This document shows, piece by piece, positions 1 through 7,771 of a stretch of 64,000 nucleotides of DNA. Where the stretch lies: contig NZ_LXTQ01000011.1 of assembly GCF_001645185.1 (NCBI RefSeq), positions 62,001-126,000 on the forward strand, written 5' to 3'. Numbering within the stretch: the first letter of the stretch is position 1; each line of letters opens with the position of its first letter. Both the position numbers and the translations under genes were made by a program. The stretch comes from Methylobacillus sp. MM3. Its GTDB lineage: Bacteria > Pseudomonadota > Gammaproteobacteria > Burkholderiales > Methylophilaceae. The notes below the pieces were generated by a model. That model worked only from the letters and a program-made list of their open reading frames with translations. It did no database searches and had not been told where the DNA came from.

Positions 1-499
1 TGGTCTGGAACAAGCCGGGACCGCCGGCGGCATCGATGGCGGCAAGAATAGCTTCGCGGCTCTGGGTGAGCGGCATTACGTACATCGCGGAATTGCTGAA
101 CGTCACCATGCCGAACATGTCGTTCTTGCGCTGGCTGACGAAATCCGTGATCAGCCGTCGCGCCGCAGCGGATTTCGATTCGCCTGCCCGGCCGCTGATC
201 ATCGCGCCGGAAAACGGATCGTCCATGCTCGCGCTACGGTCTATGGTCAGCACGATCTGCGCGCCTTCGCCGACCTTCTCTACCTTTTGCGCCGCGGTAT
301 GCGGCCCGGCAATGCCGAGGATGATGAACAGCAGCGCCAGCGCGGCGAGTATCTTGAGCAACAGCCCCATCAGGTCGGAAAGCCGGTCGCGCGGCAGCAA
401 CTGCGTCCAGGAATAGGTGCGGCTATGCGTGCGTTCCAGCAGCAGCGGCAACGCCGCCAATGGCAACAGGAAAAGAACCCAGTAGGTATTGAATAGCAT
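1..499 (-). CDS. mxaC: VWA-domain membrane protein, MxaC-like (partial)
   Basis: The gene starts at the ATG at 499 and runs off the left edge of the window, so only about 166 N-terminal residues are visible. Two hydrophobic segments (about residues 5-21 and 45-65) precede a von Willebrand factor A domain whose metal-binding MIDAS motif DRSAS begins at D87. This layout matches MxaC/BatA-type proteins. It is the fourth gene of an apparent mxaR-S-A-C order; in methylotrophs these genes are needed to mature the periplasmic methanol dehydrogenase, probably for metal insertion. Here the role is inferred from order and domain only; a general MoxR-associated chaperone role is also possible. Confidence 0.75.
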   Translation of the reverse strand, partial: MLFNTYWVLFLLPLAALPLLLERTHSRTYSWTQLLPRDRLSDLMGLLLKILAALALLFIILGIAGPHTAAQKVEKVGEGAQIVLTIDRSASMDDPFSGAMISGRAGESKSAAARRLITDFVSQRKNDMFGMVTFSNSAMYVMPLTQSREAILAAIDAAGGPGLFQT

Positions 500-522
500 G
501 GGATTAACTTTCCGGACAACCA

Positions 523-595
523 GTAGCGCAGGCGTCCTCGCCTGCAATTTTTCCAGCCGATAACGGGGCCATGCAGGCGGGGGCGCCTGCGCTAC
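523..595. repeat. REPIN-like inverted repeat
   Basis: Two 24-nt arms (523-546 and 572-595) match in 22 of 24 positions in inverted orientation around a 25-nt loop. Each arm is itself a small palindrome, with GCAGGCG facing CGCCTGC. Two inverted REP-like palindromes make a REPIN-type unit. It fills the gap between the mxaA-like and mxaC-like genes. No REP-associated transposase is visible in the window. Confidence 0.6.
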
Positions 596-613
596 CGATG
601 GTCGGCGTCTTCA

Positions 614-1627
614 TCATTTAAGCCCGCGCTCGCAATCGCGGCAGCGACGGCAGAATTTGCGTAGCCACGCCATCGCGTCGCCATCGATGCCGTGCGGCGC
701 GGTGGGTTCAAAAAATACCGTGCGCGACAACCCGAAAAACTGGTCGATCTCATGGCCCACCGGTGCAAACCCCGGCTTGCGCGACAGGAAAGCAGTTCTG
801 TCGAACACGCTGTTCCCGGCCGTGACGTTAAACGCCTGGTGCAGACGCGAAACTCCATGCGACAGGCCCTCGGGCGTTGTCGGGAGTTTTTTCAGATCGC
901 GGTAAGCGCGGGCGAAAGGGCCGCCCATGCGTGGCAGCCACGAGGAGGTGCCCAGCACGTAAAGAAGACCGAGGAGGGAGGCCGCCAGTATGCCCAATGC
1001 AACCCACAGCAGTTGGTGATGACGAGTGGCGTCCAGCGTCAGCGGACCGCGAAAGCCGCTCATGTCGCGTTCGACCACGACAGAACCGTATACCGCCAGA
1101 GGCGAAATGCGGAAGCTCCAGCTTGGGATGCGTATTTGGAAATTCTTGCCTTCGCCGCCGAATTTCACAAATTCGGCAGGGAGATTGGCCGGTTTGGCGA
1201 CGATGTTGTTGGTGAATACCTGATAGGAAAGATGCAGGGTATAGGTGGTGGTGTCGATGCCGCGAGTGGTTTCGAGCTTGACGTCGCGCACTTCGACGCC
1301 GCTGCCTTTGCCGCGGCGCTTTTTGTCGTTGCCGGCGATGGGCAGCGAGGTTTCAAGCAGAACGTAGGGTTTTTTCGCTTCCAGGATGATGGTGCGTTCC
1401 AGGATGTCGCCCACGCTATAACCGACGTCGCGTTGGGGCTCTATGGTTTTCACCGACACGCGCGGATCGACCGCGATGCCGTCCTCGGCAAAAGCCGGTG
1501 CCGATGCCAGTGCGACCAGCATGACGATAAAGCCGGTCAAACCGCCCAGGCGCCGGGCAAGCCCGAAAGTGAGAAATGGGATTCCGGGTGCGTTCGGCGT
1601 CTTGGCATTAGAAAAAAGTTTTTTCAT
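614..1627 (-). CDS. mxaA: MxaA-like periplasmic protein
   Basis: This 337-residue protein has a long basic leader with a hydrophobic core and an AFA cleavage site near residue 47, an extracytoplasmic region, one membrane helix at about 205-226 and a cytoplasmic tail. Size and layout fit MxaA, a factor for methanol dehydrogenase maturation. The ATG at 1627 lies one base after the stop of the upstream DUF58 gene, which argues for this start over an upstream TTG and for translational coupling. Assignment rests mainly on its place between a DUF58 gene and a VWA gene. Confidence 0.7.
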   Translation of the reverse strand: MKKLFSNAKTPNAPGIPFLTFGLARRLGGLTGFIVMLVALASAPAFAEDGIAVDPRVSVKTIEPQRDVGYSVGDILERTIILEAKKPYVLLETSLPIAGNDKKRRGKGSGVEVRDVKLETTRGIDTTTYTLHLSYQVFTNNIVAKPANLPAEFVKFGGEGKNFQIRIPSWSFRISPLAVYGSVVVERDMSGFRGPLTLDATRHHQLLWVALGILAASLLGLLYVLGTSSWLPRMGGPFARAYRDLKKLPTTPEGLSHGVSRLHQAFNVTAGNSVFDRTAFLSRKPGFAPVGHEIDQFFGLSRTVFFEPTAPHGIDGDAMAWLRKFCRRCRDCERGLK

Positions 1628-1628
1628 A

Positions 1629-2492
1629 TCAGGCGGCCACAAACTGGTAAAAATATTCGGTCAAATCATCCGCCTCGAAGCCGTCTTCGATAAACAGCGG
1701 CGGCATGTCGAAGCGCATGAACAGTTTTTCGAGCGCGCTGCGGCGATCATCGAACGCTTGCAGAATGCGCTCGCGGAAATTCTTGCGCAGGAAAAGCGTG
1801 CGGCGCGCGCCGGTTTCGCAGTCGGTTACGCTGGCGATGCCGAACTCTGGCAAATTGCGGTATTCGGCGGCGTCCCACAAGATCAGCGGCACGACATGGT
1901 GGCGCATCAGGCTGCCCAGATGGCGCTCAAGCTGTTCCAGCGGCGTATGGAAATCCGATACCAGCAGCACCAGCGAGCGTTCGCGCGGCAGATACTGGCT
2001 CACGTCGTTCAGGCCCGCCGCGCCGATATGGCCGGGGCGATGGGCGGCGAGGCGCTCGGTCAGCTCGAAAGCGCCGTGCACTTTGGTGGAAGACATGAAC
2101 ATCCAGTCCTCGCGTACCTGTTCGTCGAATCCGATAAAGCCGAATGGATCATTCACGCGGAATGCGGAGTAGGCGGCCGAGGCGGTGATCTCGGCGGCAA
2201 TTTCCAGTTTGCGCATCTGGCCGGAAAAGCCCATCGACCCCGACAGGTCGCAGGCGACGAAAACCGGCACCGCGCTGCGCTGATTGAAAATCCGCACCCA
2301 GACCTGGTCGAACGGGTCGCGTATGGTTTGCCGGATATCGATGCGACGGGGATCGGGGTATGAGATCAAGGGCGCATGGCCGCGAAAATCCATGCCCAAT
2401 CCACGCTGCGCACTGGCATGGCGGCCCGGATGACGGCCGCGCGAACGCCAGCCGATCTGGTAGGTGAATTCCTTGATTTGGCCTTCGATCAT
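1629..2492 (-). CDS. mxaS: DUF58/VWA protein, MxaS-like
   Basis: A 287-residue soluble protein with the DUF58 fold, a variant of the VWA domain. The metal-site motif D-L-S-G-S is at residues 82-86. DUF58 proteins nearly always sit directly after a MoxR ATPase, as here, with only five bases between the genes, and are thought to work with it as an adaptor or substrate in chaperone-like assembly of other proteins. In the methylotrophic cluster this gene is mxaS. No membrane segment is seen. Confidence 0.8.
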   Translation of the reverse strand: MIEGQIKEFTYQIGWRSRGRHPGRHASAQRGLGMDFRGHAPLISYPDPRRIDIRQTIRDPFDQVWVRIFNQRSAVPVFVACDLSGSMGFSGQMRKLEIAAEITASAAYSAFRVNDPFGFIGFDEQVREDWMFMSSTKVHGAFELTERLAAHRPGHIGAAGLNDVSQYLPRERSLVLLVSDFHTPLEQLERHLGSLMRHHVVPLILWDAAEYRNLPEFGIASVTDCETGARRTLFLRKNFRERILQAFDDRRSALEKLFMRFDMPPLFIEDGFEADDLTEYFYQFVAA

Positions 2493-2497
2493 GTTAA

Positions 2498-3526
2498 TTA
2501 CGGCGCAGAAACGGCGTTGACGATGCCCGACAGCAATTCGCGCGCGATTTCCGTACGGCGCATTTCATAAACCGGGCTGAATACCAGGCGGTGCGCCACG
2601 GTTTCGTGGAACACCGTGTGGATGTCTTCCGGCAGCACTGCGTCGCGGTTGTTGAGCCAGGCATTGACGCGCGCCGCGCGCAGCATCATCGACATGCCGC
2701 GCGGGCTGGCTCCGGCCAGCACCAGGCGGTTGATATCGACGCCGTCGATCTTGACGCCGTACTGACCGGGATGCCTGGTCGCCAGCCACAGTTCCAGCGC
2801 GTATTTGCGCAGCGTCGGACTCGCCTGCACATGATCTTGCAGATTCACGGCGATGCTGTTCAGCTTGTCATAATGCAGCACGTCGGGCTGGACGTTTTCC
2901 ACCAGCTTGTCGGCATTGTGGAAGCGCGTATTGAAAATCAGGGATTCCATGATGTCCGGATCGCTGGGTACCGCGATGGGAATTTCCATCATGAAGCGGT
3001 CGCGCGCGGCGGAAGGGATATCGAAGGTTTCTTCCTTCTCCACCTGATTGCGGTCGGCAAATACCAGCATGTGCGGAAAGTAATGCTCCTTGTTGAATGC
3101 AGACAAGGTGCGTTCCGCCATCACGCGCAGCAGCAGCGAGTGCACTTGCGGACGGGCGCGATTGATTTCATTGAAGAAAAAGACCGCCAGGCTTTCGCCG
3201 CAGCGCAGCAACGGGCCGGCATCCACATGAGGGCGGCCGTCTTCACCCAAATAGGTGTGGTACACGAGATCGTTGGGCATCAGGTCGATGGTGCCCTCGA
3301 TCCGCTCGTAACCGCCGCCGATGCCGCGGGTAAAGGCGCGCAGCAAGGTGGTTTTGCCCACGCCCACGTCGCCTTCCAGCAGCACGTGGCCGCGGGCGAA
3401 AATCGCGGTGGTGATGAGTCGAACCGGCCGTTCCTGTCCGACGACGACCTTGTTGATTTCGGATTCCAGTTTCAGCGCATGCTCGCGCCAGTCCGTCAGC
3501 TGGCTGTCGGCGGTGGTTGAACTCAC
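2498..3526 (-). CDS. mxaR: MoxR-family AAA+ ATPase, MxaR-like
   Basis: A 342-residue MoxR-type AAA+ ATPase. Walker A (GDVGVGKT, residues 52-59) and a Walker B region (FFFNEIN, about 116-122) are intact. MoxR ATPases act as chaperones that load cofactors or metals into partner proteins, together with VWA-domain proteins. The GTG start at 3526 is preceded by a purine-rich GAGGGAGA stretch. It is the first gene of the minus-strand R-S-A-C run, so its promoter should lie in the 3527-3744 gap, which also holds a palindrome shared with the tetR operon. Confidence 0.85.
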   Translation of the reverse strand: MSSTTADSQLTDWREHALKLESEINKVVVGQERPVRLITTAIFARGHVLLEGDVGVGKTTLLRAFTRGIGGGYERIEGTIDLMPNDLVYHTYLGEDGRPHVDAGPLLRCGESLAVFFFNEINRARPQVHSLLLRVMAERTLSAFNKEHYFPHMLVFADRNQVEKEETFDIPSAARDRFMMEIPIAVPSDPDIMESLIFNTRFHNADKLVENVQPDVLHYDKLNSIAVNLQDHVQASPTLRKYALELWLATRHPGQYGVKIDGVDINRLVLAGASPRGMSMMLRAARVNAWLNNRDAVLPEDIHTVFHETVAHRLVFSPVYEMRRTEIARELLSGIVNAVSAP

Positions 3527-3622
3527 TCTCGTCTCCCTCGTGTTGGCTTGTTGCCACTAAGAAAAAATTTAAACTGGCTGTCAGTCTACCAATTTTCTAT
3601 TGAACAGTATGCCATGAAAAAC

Positions 3623-3640
3623 ATACTAACTAGTAAGTAT
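3623..3640. promoter_or_regulatory. putative TetR operator (copy 1)
   Basis: The 18-bp near-palindrome ATACTAACTAGTAAGTAT lies in the AT-rich gap between the divergent mxaR-like gene and dinB, about 100 bases from each start. It agrees in 15 of 18 positions with the perfect palindrome at 8560-8577 in front of the tetR operon, so both are probably bound by the same regulator. Which of the two flanking genes it controls cannot be told. Confidence 0.5.
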
Positions 3641-3744
3641 TTATGTGTGACATATTTTTATATTATTCGCAGCCTTTTCCGACCGTGCATATCGTTATCT
3701 TACGAGGCAAAATAGCAGATTGAAGTTGACTTGAAATTCCCAGG

Positions 3745-4905
3745 ATGGACCCCTCTAATCGCCGCATTGCCCACCTCGACATGGACATGTTCTTCGCCGG
3801 CGTGGAACTGCTGTATTACCCTGAACTGCGCGGCTTGCCCATGGTGGTAGGCGGCCGTTCGGCGGATGCGCCTGAGCTGTTGCCCGACGGAAGCCGGCAT
3901 TTTCATCGCCTGCGCGAATATGCCGGGCGCGGGGTGGTTACCACCTCGACCTACGAAGCCCGGGCGCTGGGCGTTTTTTCGGCAATGAGCATGATGAATG
4001 CCGCACGCCTCGCACCCGACGCCATTCTGCTGCCGGCCAATTTCGAGGCCTATCGCCATTATTCGCGGCTGTTCAAACAGGCGGCGGCGTCAGTTGCGCC
4101 CCTGATTGAGGACAGAGGCATCGATGAAATCTATATCGATCTCACACACAGCGATGAAGAAAGCCGCACACTCGCGGCGCGGATCAAGCAGGCCGTGCGC
4201 GATGCCACGGGGCTGTCGTGCTCCATCTGCATCGCTCCCAACAAACTGCTCGCCAAGATCGGTTCCGACCTCGACAAGCCGGATGGCCTGACGTTGCTGG
4301 ATGAAGCCAGTATCCCCACGCGCATCTGGCCACTTGACGTACGAAAGATCAACGGCATCGGCCCAAAGGCGGCGCAAAAGCTGGCGGCTCTCGGCATTGT
4401 GAAGATTGTGGATCTGGCCCATGCCGATCCGGCGCTGCTGCAAAAACATTTCGGGCTAAGCTATGCTAGCTGGCTGATCAACGTTGCGCACGGCCGCGAC
4501 AACCGGCCCGTTGTGACCCGTTCCGAACCCAAATCCGTCAGCCGCGAGACCACCTTCGAACGCGATCTGCACGTCAGGCGAGACCGGGAGGTGCTATCGC
4601 AGGTATTTACCGCGCTATGCACTCGCGTGGCGGAAGACCTCAAGCGCAAAGGGTATGTGGGCCGCACCATAGGCATCAAATTGCGCTATCAGGATTTCCG
4701 AACGGTGACGCGGGATTTGTCCTTGCCCGCGCCGACGCAGGATGCCTCTTCCATTCGGCGCGCAGCGGGGGAGTGTCTGAAGCGGGTGCCGCTGGACAGC
4801 AGAATCAGGTTGCTGGGTGTGCGGGTGGGGGCGCTGTCGTCGGATACGGAAACCCCGTTTGAAAAAAGCCCTGCGCAAAGCGAGCTTCCATTCGGAGTTA
4901 CATAG
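3745..4905 (+). CDS. dinB: DNA polymerase IV (translesion, Y family)
   Basis: A 386-residue Y-family polymerase. Catalytic carboxylates are visible at D12 (HLDMDMFF) and D127-E128 (GIDEIYID). The C-terminal QSELPF is a canonical sliding-clamp binding motif. Relative to E. coli DinB there is an extra stretch of about 20 residues after GGRS (about residues 39-60). It neighbours alkB and ada, which suggests a lesion-tolerance and alkylation-repair block. No clear SOS box was seen upstream. The AGG directly abutting the ATG is a poor ribosome site, so the start is slightly uncertain. Confidence 0.92.
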   Translation: MDPSNRRIAHLDMDMFFAGVELLYYPELRGLPMVVGGRSADAPELLPDGSRHFHRLREYAGRGVVTTSTYEARALGVFSAMSMMNAARLAPDAILLPANFEAYRHYSRLFKQAAASVAPLIEDRGIDEIYIDLTHSDEESRTLAARIKQAVRDATGLSCSICIAPNKLLAKIGSDLDKPDGLTLLDEASIPTRIWPLDVRKINGIGPKAAQKLAALGIVKIVDLAHADPALLQKHFGLSYASWLINVAHGRDNRPVVTRSEPKSVSRETTFERDLHVRRDREVLSQVFTALCTRVAEDLKRKGYVGRTIGIKLRYQDFRTVTRDLSLPAPTQDASSIRRAAGECLKRVPLDSRIRLLGVRVGALSSDTETPFEKSPAQSELPFGVT

Positions 4906-5030
4906 CACGCAGAAATTGTCTGTCTGCTGGTTGCGGACAAGCGCAGCCCGGGCGTCAGTCGAAACCCGGAACGGCAAGTATCGCGTCCTTGATTGAAGGC
5001 GCGAAATATTTGGAAATGCAGCAGGCATGC

Positions 5031-5693
5031 TTAACCGGCCTTTCGAAAAGTGAGATTGATACGGTAGTTTTCCAGCCCGGGGTGATGGTTTTCCTTGAGC
5101 GTCAGTACGCCATGGTAACGCAGCCGGTCAGGCCCGCCCCACACCACCACGTCGCCATGCACGAGCGGCACGCGGCGGGTTTTGTCCGAGCGCTTAAGGC
5201 CGCCGAACAGAAATATAGCCGGCACGCCCAGCGACACCGAGACGATGGGCTGGCTGAAATCCTGTTCGTTCTTGTCCTGGTGCAGTGTTAAGCGCGTACC
5301 TGGCGCATAGCGATTGATCAGGCAGGCGTCGGGAATGAAGCTCTCGAAGCCTGCCGTGGCTGCGGCGCCAGTTGCGAGGGCGGTAAAGCATGCAGGCATC
5401 GACGGCCATGGGCGTTCGGTGATGGGGTCGATTTCCGTGTAACGGTAGCCGCGCCGGTCGGAGGTCCAGCCCAGAGTGCCGCAGTTGGTCATCGCCACCG
5501 ACATCACGAAGCCGCCCGGCGTCACCATGTTGCGCAAGGGCGCGTCGTCCGCGATTGCTTTAATCGCATCCAGCAATGCTGTTTCGTCGGCCAATGCAAA
5601 TCCATGGAGCAACGTCGCGCCCGGGCCAAGCGGTTCGTTCCGGCGCGTGCCCGTTTCATTCTCAAATAGCGGCAGATTCGTCACGCGCCTCAT
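5031..5693 (-). CDS. alkB: DNA oxidative demethylase AlkB
   Basis: A 220-residue Fe(II)/2-oxoglutarate dioxygenase that removes 1-methyladenine and 3-methylcytosine lesions from DNA by oxidative demethylation. The iron ligands H138-x-D140 and H194 and the 2-oxoglutarate-binding arginines R211 and R217 (NYRINLTFR) are in the expected places. Its ATG overlaps the end of ada by 32 bases, so the two are co-transcribed as in enterobacterial ada-alkB, and the gene should follow Ada-dependent induction. Confidence 0.95.
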   Translation of the reverse strand: MRRVTNLPLFENETGTRRNEPLGPGATLLHGFALADETALLDAIKAIADDAPLRNMVTPGGFVMSVAMTNCGTLGWTSDRRGYRYTEIDPITERPWPSMPACFTALATGAAATAGFESFIPDACLINRYAPGTRLTLHQDKNEQDFSQPIVSVSLGVPAIFLFGGLKRSDKTRRVPLVHGDVVVWGGPDRLRYHGVLTLKENHHPGLENYRINLTFRKAG

Positions 5694-6756
5694 TCTCCAG
5701 CAGTGCCCGCTTGCGTTCCACGCCCCAGCGATAGCCGGATAGCGCGCCGTCGGTGCGCACCACGCGGTGGCAAGGGATTGCTACCGCCAGTGGATTGGCG
5801 GCACAGGCGCCCGCCACGGCACGTACCGATTTCGGCGCGCCAATCAGCGCGGCGATTTCGCTGTAGCTCATTGTTTTTCCTGGCGGGATTTCGCATAGCG
5901 CCTGCCACACGCGCTGCTGGAATGCCGTGCCGCGAATGTCGAGCGGCAGGTCCAGCCCGAGCGCGGGCATTTCGATGAAGCCGATGACGCGTGCGACCCA
6001 TTGTTCAAAATCGGCGTCGCCGCCAATCAGGTCAGCCTTGGGAAAGCGATCCTGCAACTCGCGCACCAGGGTCTCGGGGTCGTCACCCAGGGAGATCGCG
6101 CAAACGCCGCGTGGACTGGCTGCGACCAGGATGGCGCCCAGCGAGCATGCGCCCAAGGCAAAACGGATTTGCGCATGCGTGCCGCCGGCACGGTAGTCTG
6201 ATGGCGTCATGCCGAGCATGTTGCCGGCGTTTTCGTAAAAGCGACTATCGGAGCCATAGCCCGCATCGTAAATCGCATCGGTGACGCGCTTGCCGCGTTT
6301 CAGGCTGCTGCGCACTTTTTCTGCCCGATGCGCGGCGGCATAGGCGCGGGGCGTCAGCCCGGCGATGGCTTTGAATACGCGGTGAAAATAATAGGGGCTC
6401 ATCCCCGCATGGCGGGCGAGCTCGGTCAGGCTAGGCAGGGTTTCGGCGCTTTCGATCAGGCGGCACGCTTCCGCGATATGTGCCGCATGCTGCTCGGAAA
6501 GGCTTGGCTGATCCGGCTTGCAGCGCTTGCAGGGGCGAAATCCCGCTCGTTCGGCATCTTCGCGCGTCGCATGGAATCGTACATTTTCCGGTCGGGCAAG
6601 ACGCGCCGCGCAGGAAGGGCGGCAATATACGCCGGTGGTCGCGACGGAATAGTAGAACGTCCCGTCCGTTGCCGGATCGCGCGCTAGTACGGACGCCCAT
6701 CGCGGGTCGTTTTCCGTCGCCGCGGCAAACTGCGATTTTTTGCTCGGTGCGTTCAT
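5662..6756 (-). CDS. ada: Ada: methylated-DNA methyltransferase and transcription activator
   Basis: A 364-residue bifunctional Ada. The N-terminal zinc domain has C45, C49, C76 and C79 with the spacing of E. coli C38, C42, C69 and C72, C45 being the methylphosphotriester acceptor. An AraC-type helix-turn-helix domain follows (about 85-185), then the O6-methylguanine methyltransferase domain with the PCHR motif (C329). The ATG at 6756 has AGGGA upstream and is preferred over an in-frame upstream ATG. Self-methylated Ada normally activates its own operon; an Ada-box match sits about 70 bases upstream. Confidence 0.95.
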   Translation of the reverse strand: MNAPSKKSQFAAATENDPRWASVLARDPATDGTFYYSVATTGVYCRPSCAARLARPENVRFHATREDAERAGFRPCKRCKPDQPSLSEQHAAHIAEACRLIESAETLPSLTELARHAGMSPYYFHRVFKAIAGLTPRAYAAAHRAEKVRSSLKRGKRVTDAIYDAGYGSDSRFYENAGNMLGMTPSDYRAGGTHAQIRFALGACSLGAILVAASPRGVCAISLGDDPETLVRELQDRFPKADLIGGDADFEQWVARVIGFIEMPALGLDLPLDIRGTAFQQRVWQALCEIPPGKTMSYSEIAALIGAPKSVRAVAGACAANPLAVAIPCHRVVRTDGALSGYRWGVERKRALLENEARDESAAI

Positions 6757-6824
6757 GGCGATTCCCTGGAAGAGTAATGGTAGACGCATTTAAGCATCAT
6801 CGCCTCACCTTCACACTCCGGTAC

Positions 6825-6837
6825 TTGCTTTCGAATT
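6825..6837 (-). promoter_or_regulatory. putative Ada box
   Basis: On the minus strand the sequence AAT-N6-GCAA matches the A-box and B-box elements described for the E. coli ada promoter. It is about 70 bases upstream of the ada ATG, in the right orientation. The motif is short, so chance occurrence is possible, but position and orientation support it. Confidence 0.5.
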
Positions 6838-6933
6838 CGAGAGTGGTTAAATCAGGATGCTACGCGTTGGACAGGCTTTGGCCGCCGATGTTGTCTCAAG
6901 TGATTGCCTGGCAACAGGCGCGCAAAGTGAAGG

Positions 6934-7494
6934 CTAGCGTGCGGCTTCGATCAGTGTTTTTGCCATTTCCTTGGCGTGCTCGACCGCGCCGGAGCCGTGC
7001 TGCATCCGCTCGGTGATCGCCGCGCCTTCAATGACCAGCGATAGTTGCAGCGCGAGCCTGTCGGCATTCTTGATGCCAGCTTCGGCGGCGATTTTCGCCA
7101 GGGTGTTGCGCAAGGTCTGGGCAAACTCTACCGAAGTCTGATGCACCGGGTTTTCGTCCTGCGGAAACTCGGCCGTGGCGTTGGTAAAAGCGAAACCCTT
7201 GAATTCAGGATCGGCAATCCAGTCCATGACGGCGTTGACGAGCGTCAGAAGTTTTTCGCCGGGTGCCGCATCGCGCGTCGTCATGCGTTCGGTCAGCTTT
7301 TTCCAGAGCTTGTCGTCGTATTGGCGCAGGTATTCAAGGATCAGCTGCTCCTTGGACTTGAAGTACTTGTACAGCGTGACCTTGGCCACGCCCGCCTCGG
7401 CGACGATGGTGTCCACACTGGTGGCATTGATGCCGCGCGTAGCGAAGAGTTCGGACGCGACGCCGAGGATGTATTCGCGCATTTGGGTAGCCAT
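6934..7494 (-). CDS. TetR/AcrR-family transcriptional regulator
   Basis: A 186-residue regulator. Residues 1-60 hold a typical TetR helix-turn-helix ending in the conserved VTLYKYFKSKEQL; the rest is an alpha-helical ligand and dimerisation domain. The frame stays open for 82 codons upstream, but that stretch lies inside a terminal-inverted-repeat element, so the ATG at 7494, four bases from the element, is the credible start. The element edge (CAGG) may provide the ribosome site. It probably binds the palindromes at 8560 and 3623. The inducer is unknown. Confidence 0.85.
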   Translation of the reverse strand: MATQMREYILGVASELFATRGINATSVDTIVAEAGVAKVTLYKYFKSKEQLILEYLRQYDDKLWKKLTERMTTRDAAPGEKLLTLVNAVMDWIADPEFKGFAFTNATAEFPQDENPVHQTSVEFAQTLRNTLAKIAAEAGIKNADRLALQLSLVIEGAAITERMQHGSGAVEHAKEMAKTLIEAAR

Positions 7495-7498
7495 GTTT

Positions 7499-7766
7499 GG
7501 AGCCTGTTTCAGTAGTAAACGAAAGATGCGTTCGGACACAAAAGGGATGGATGCAAGGCGCAGCGCGTAGCGAATGGTTGTTCCATTCGCAAGCGCTGCA
7601 ACGTCGCAGACGCCCTTTTGTGTCCGAACCCGGGGGCTGGCCATGCATTGCGCGCATAGCGTTGCTGCTCGCTGCTTATTTGGAATGACCAAACCGCGCG
7701 ACTCGCACCTAGCCCTGCGCGCAATGCATGGCCAGCGCACTTCCGTTTACTACTGAAACAGGCTCC
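7499..7766. mobile_element. TIR element A (MITE-like, 268 bp)
   Basis: Perfect 23-bp terminal inverted repeats (7499-7521 and 7744-7766) share the core GCCTGTTTCAGTAGTA with element B. Inside are two further hairpins: one with arms TTCGGACACAAAAGGG near 7530 and 7612, the other with arms TGGCCATGCATTGCGCGCA near 7640 and 7715. No transposase is encoded. On the minus strand one frame shows a relic peptide (AVWSFQ ... FVYY-stop) resembling one in element B. It fills the space between the stop at 7772 and the tetR ATG at 7494. No target duplication is clear. Confidence 0.7.
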
Positions 7767-7771
7767 CATCC

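Noticed and set aside
692-1693. Long plus-strand frame opposite the mxaA-like gene
   Set aside because: It is a shadow of a GC-rich coding strand; the minus-strand product has a signal peptide, family layout and operon context, the plus-strand product none.
7495-7740. 82-codon N-terminal extension of the tetR gene
   Set aside because: It is translated entirely from the TIR element and precedes a normal TetR start; TetR proteins begin close to the HTH.
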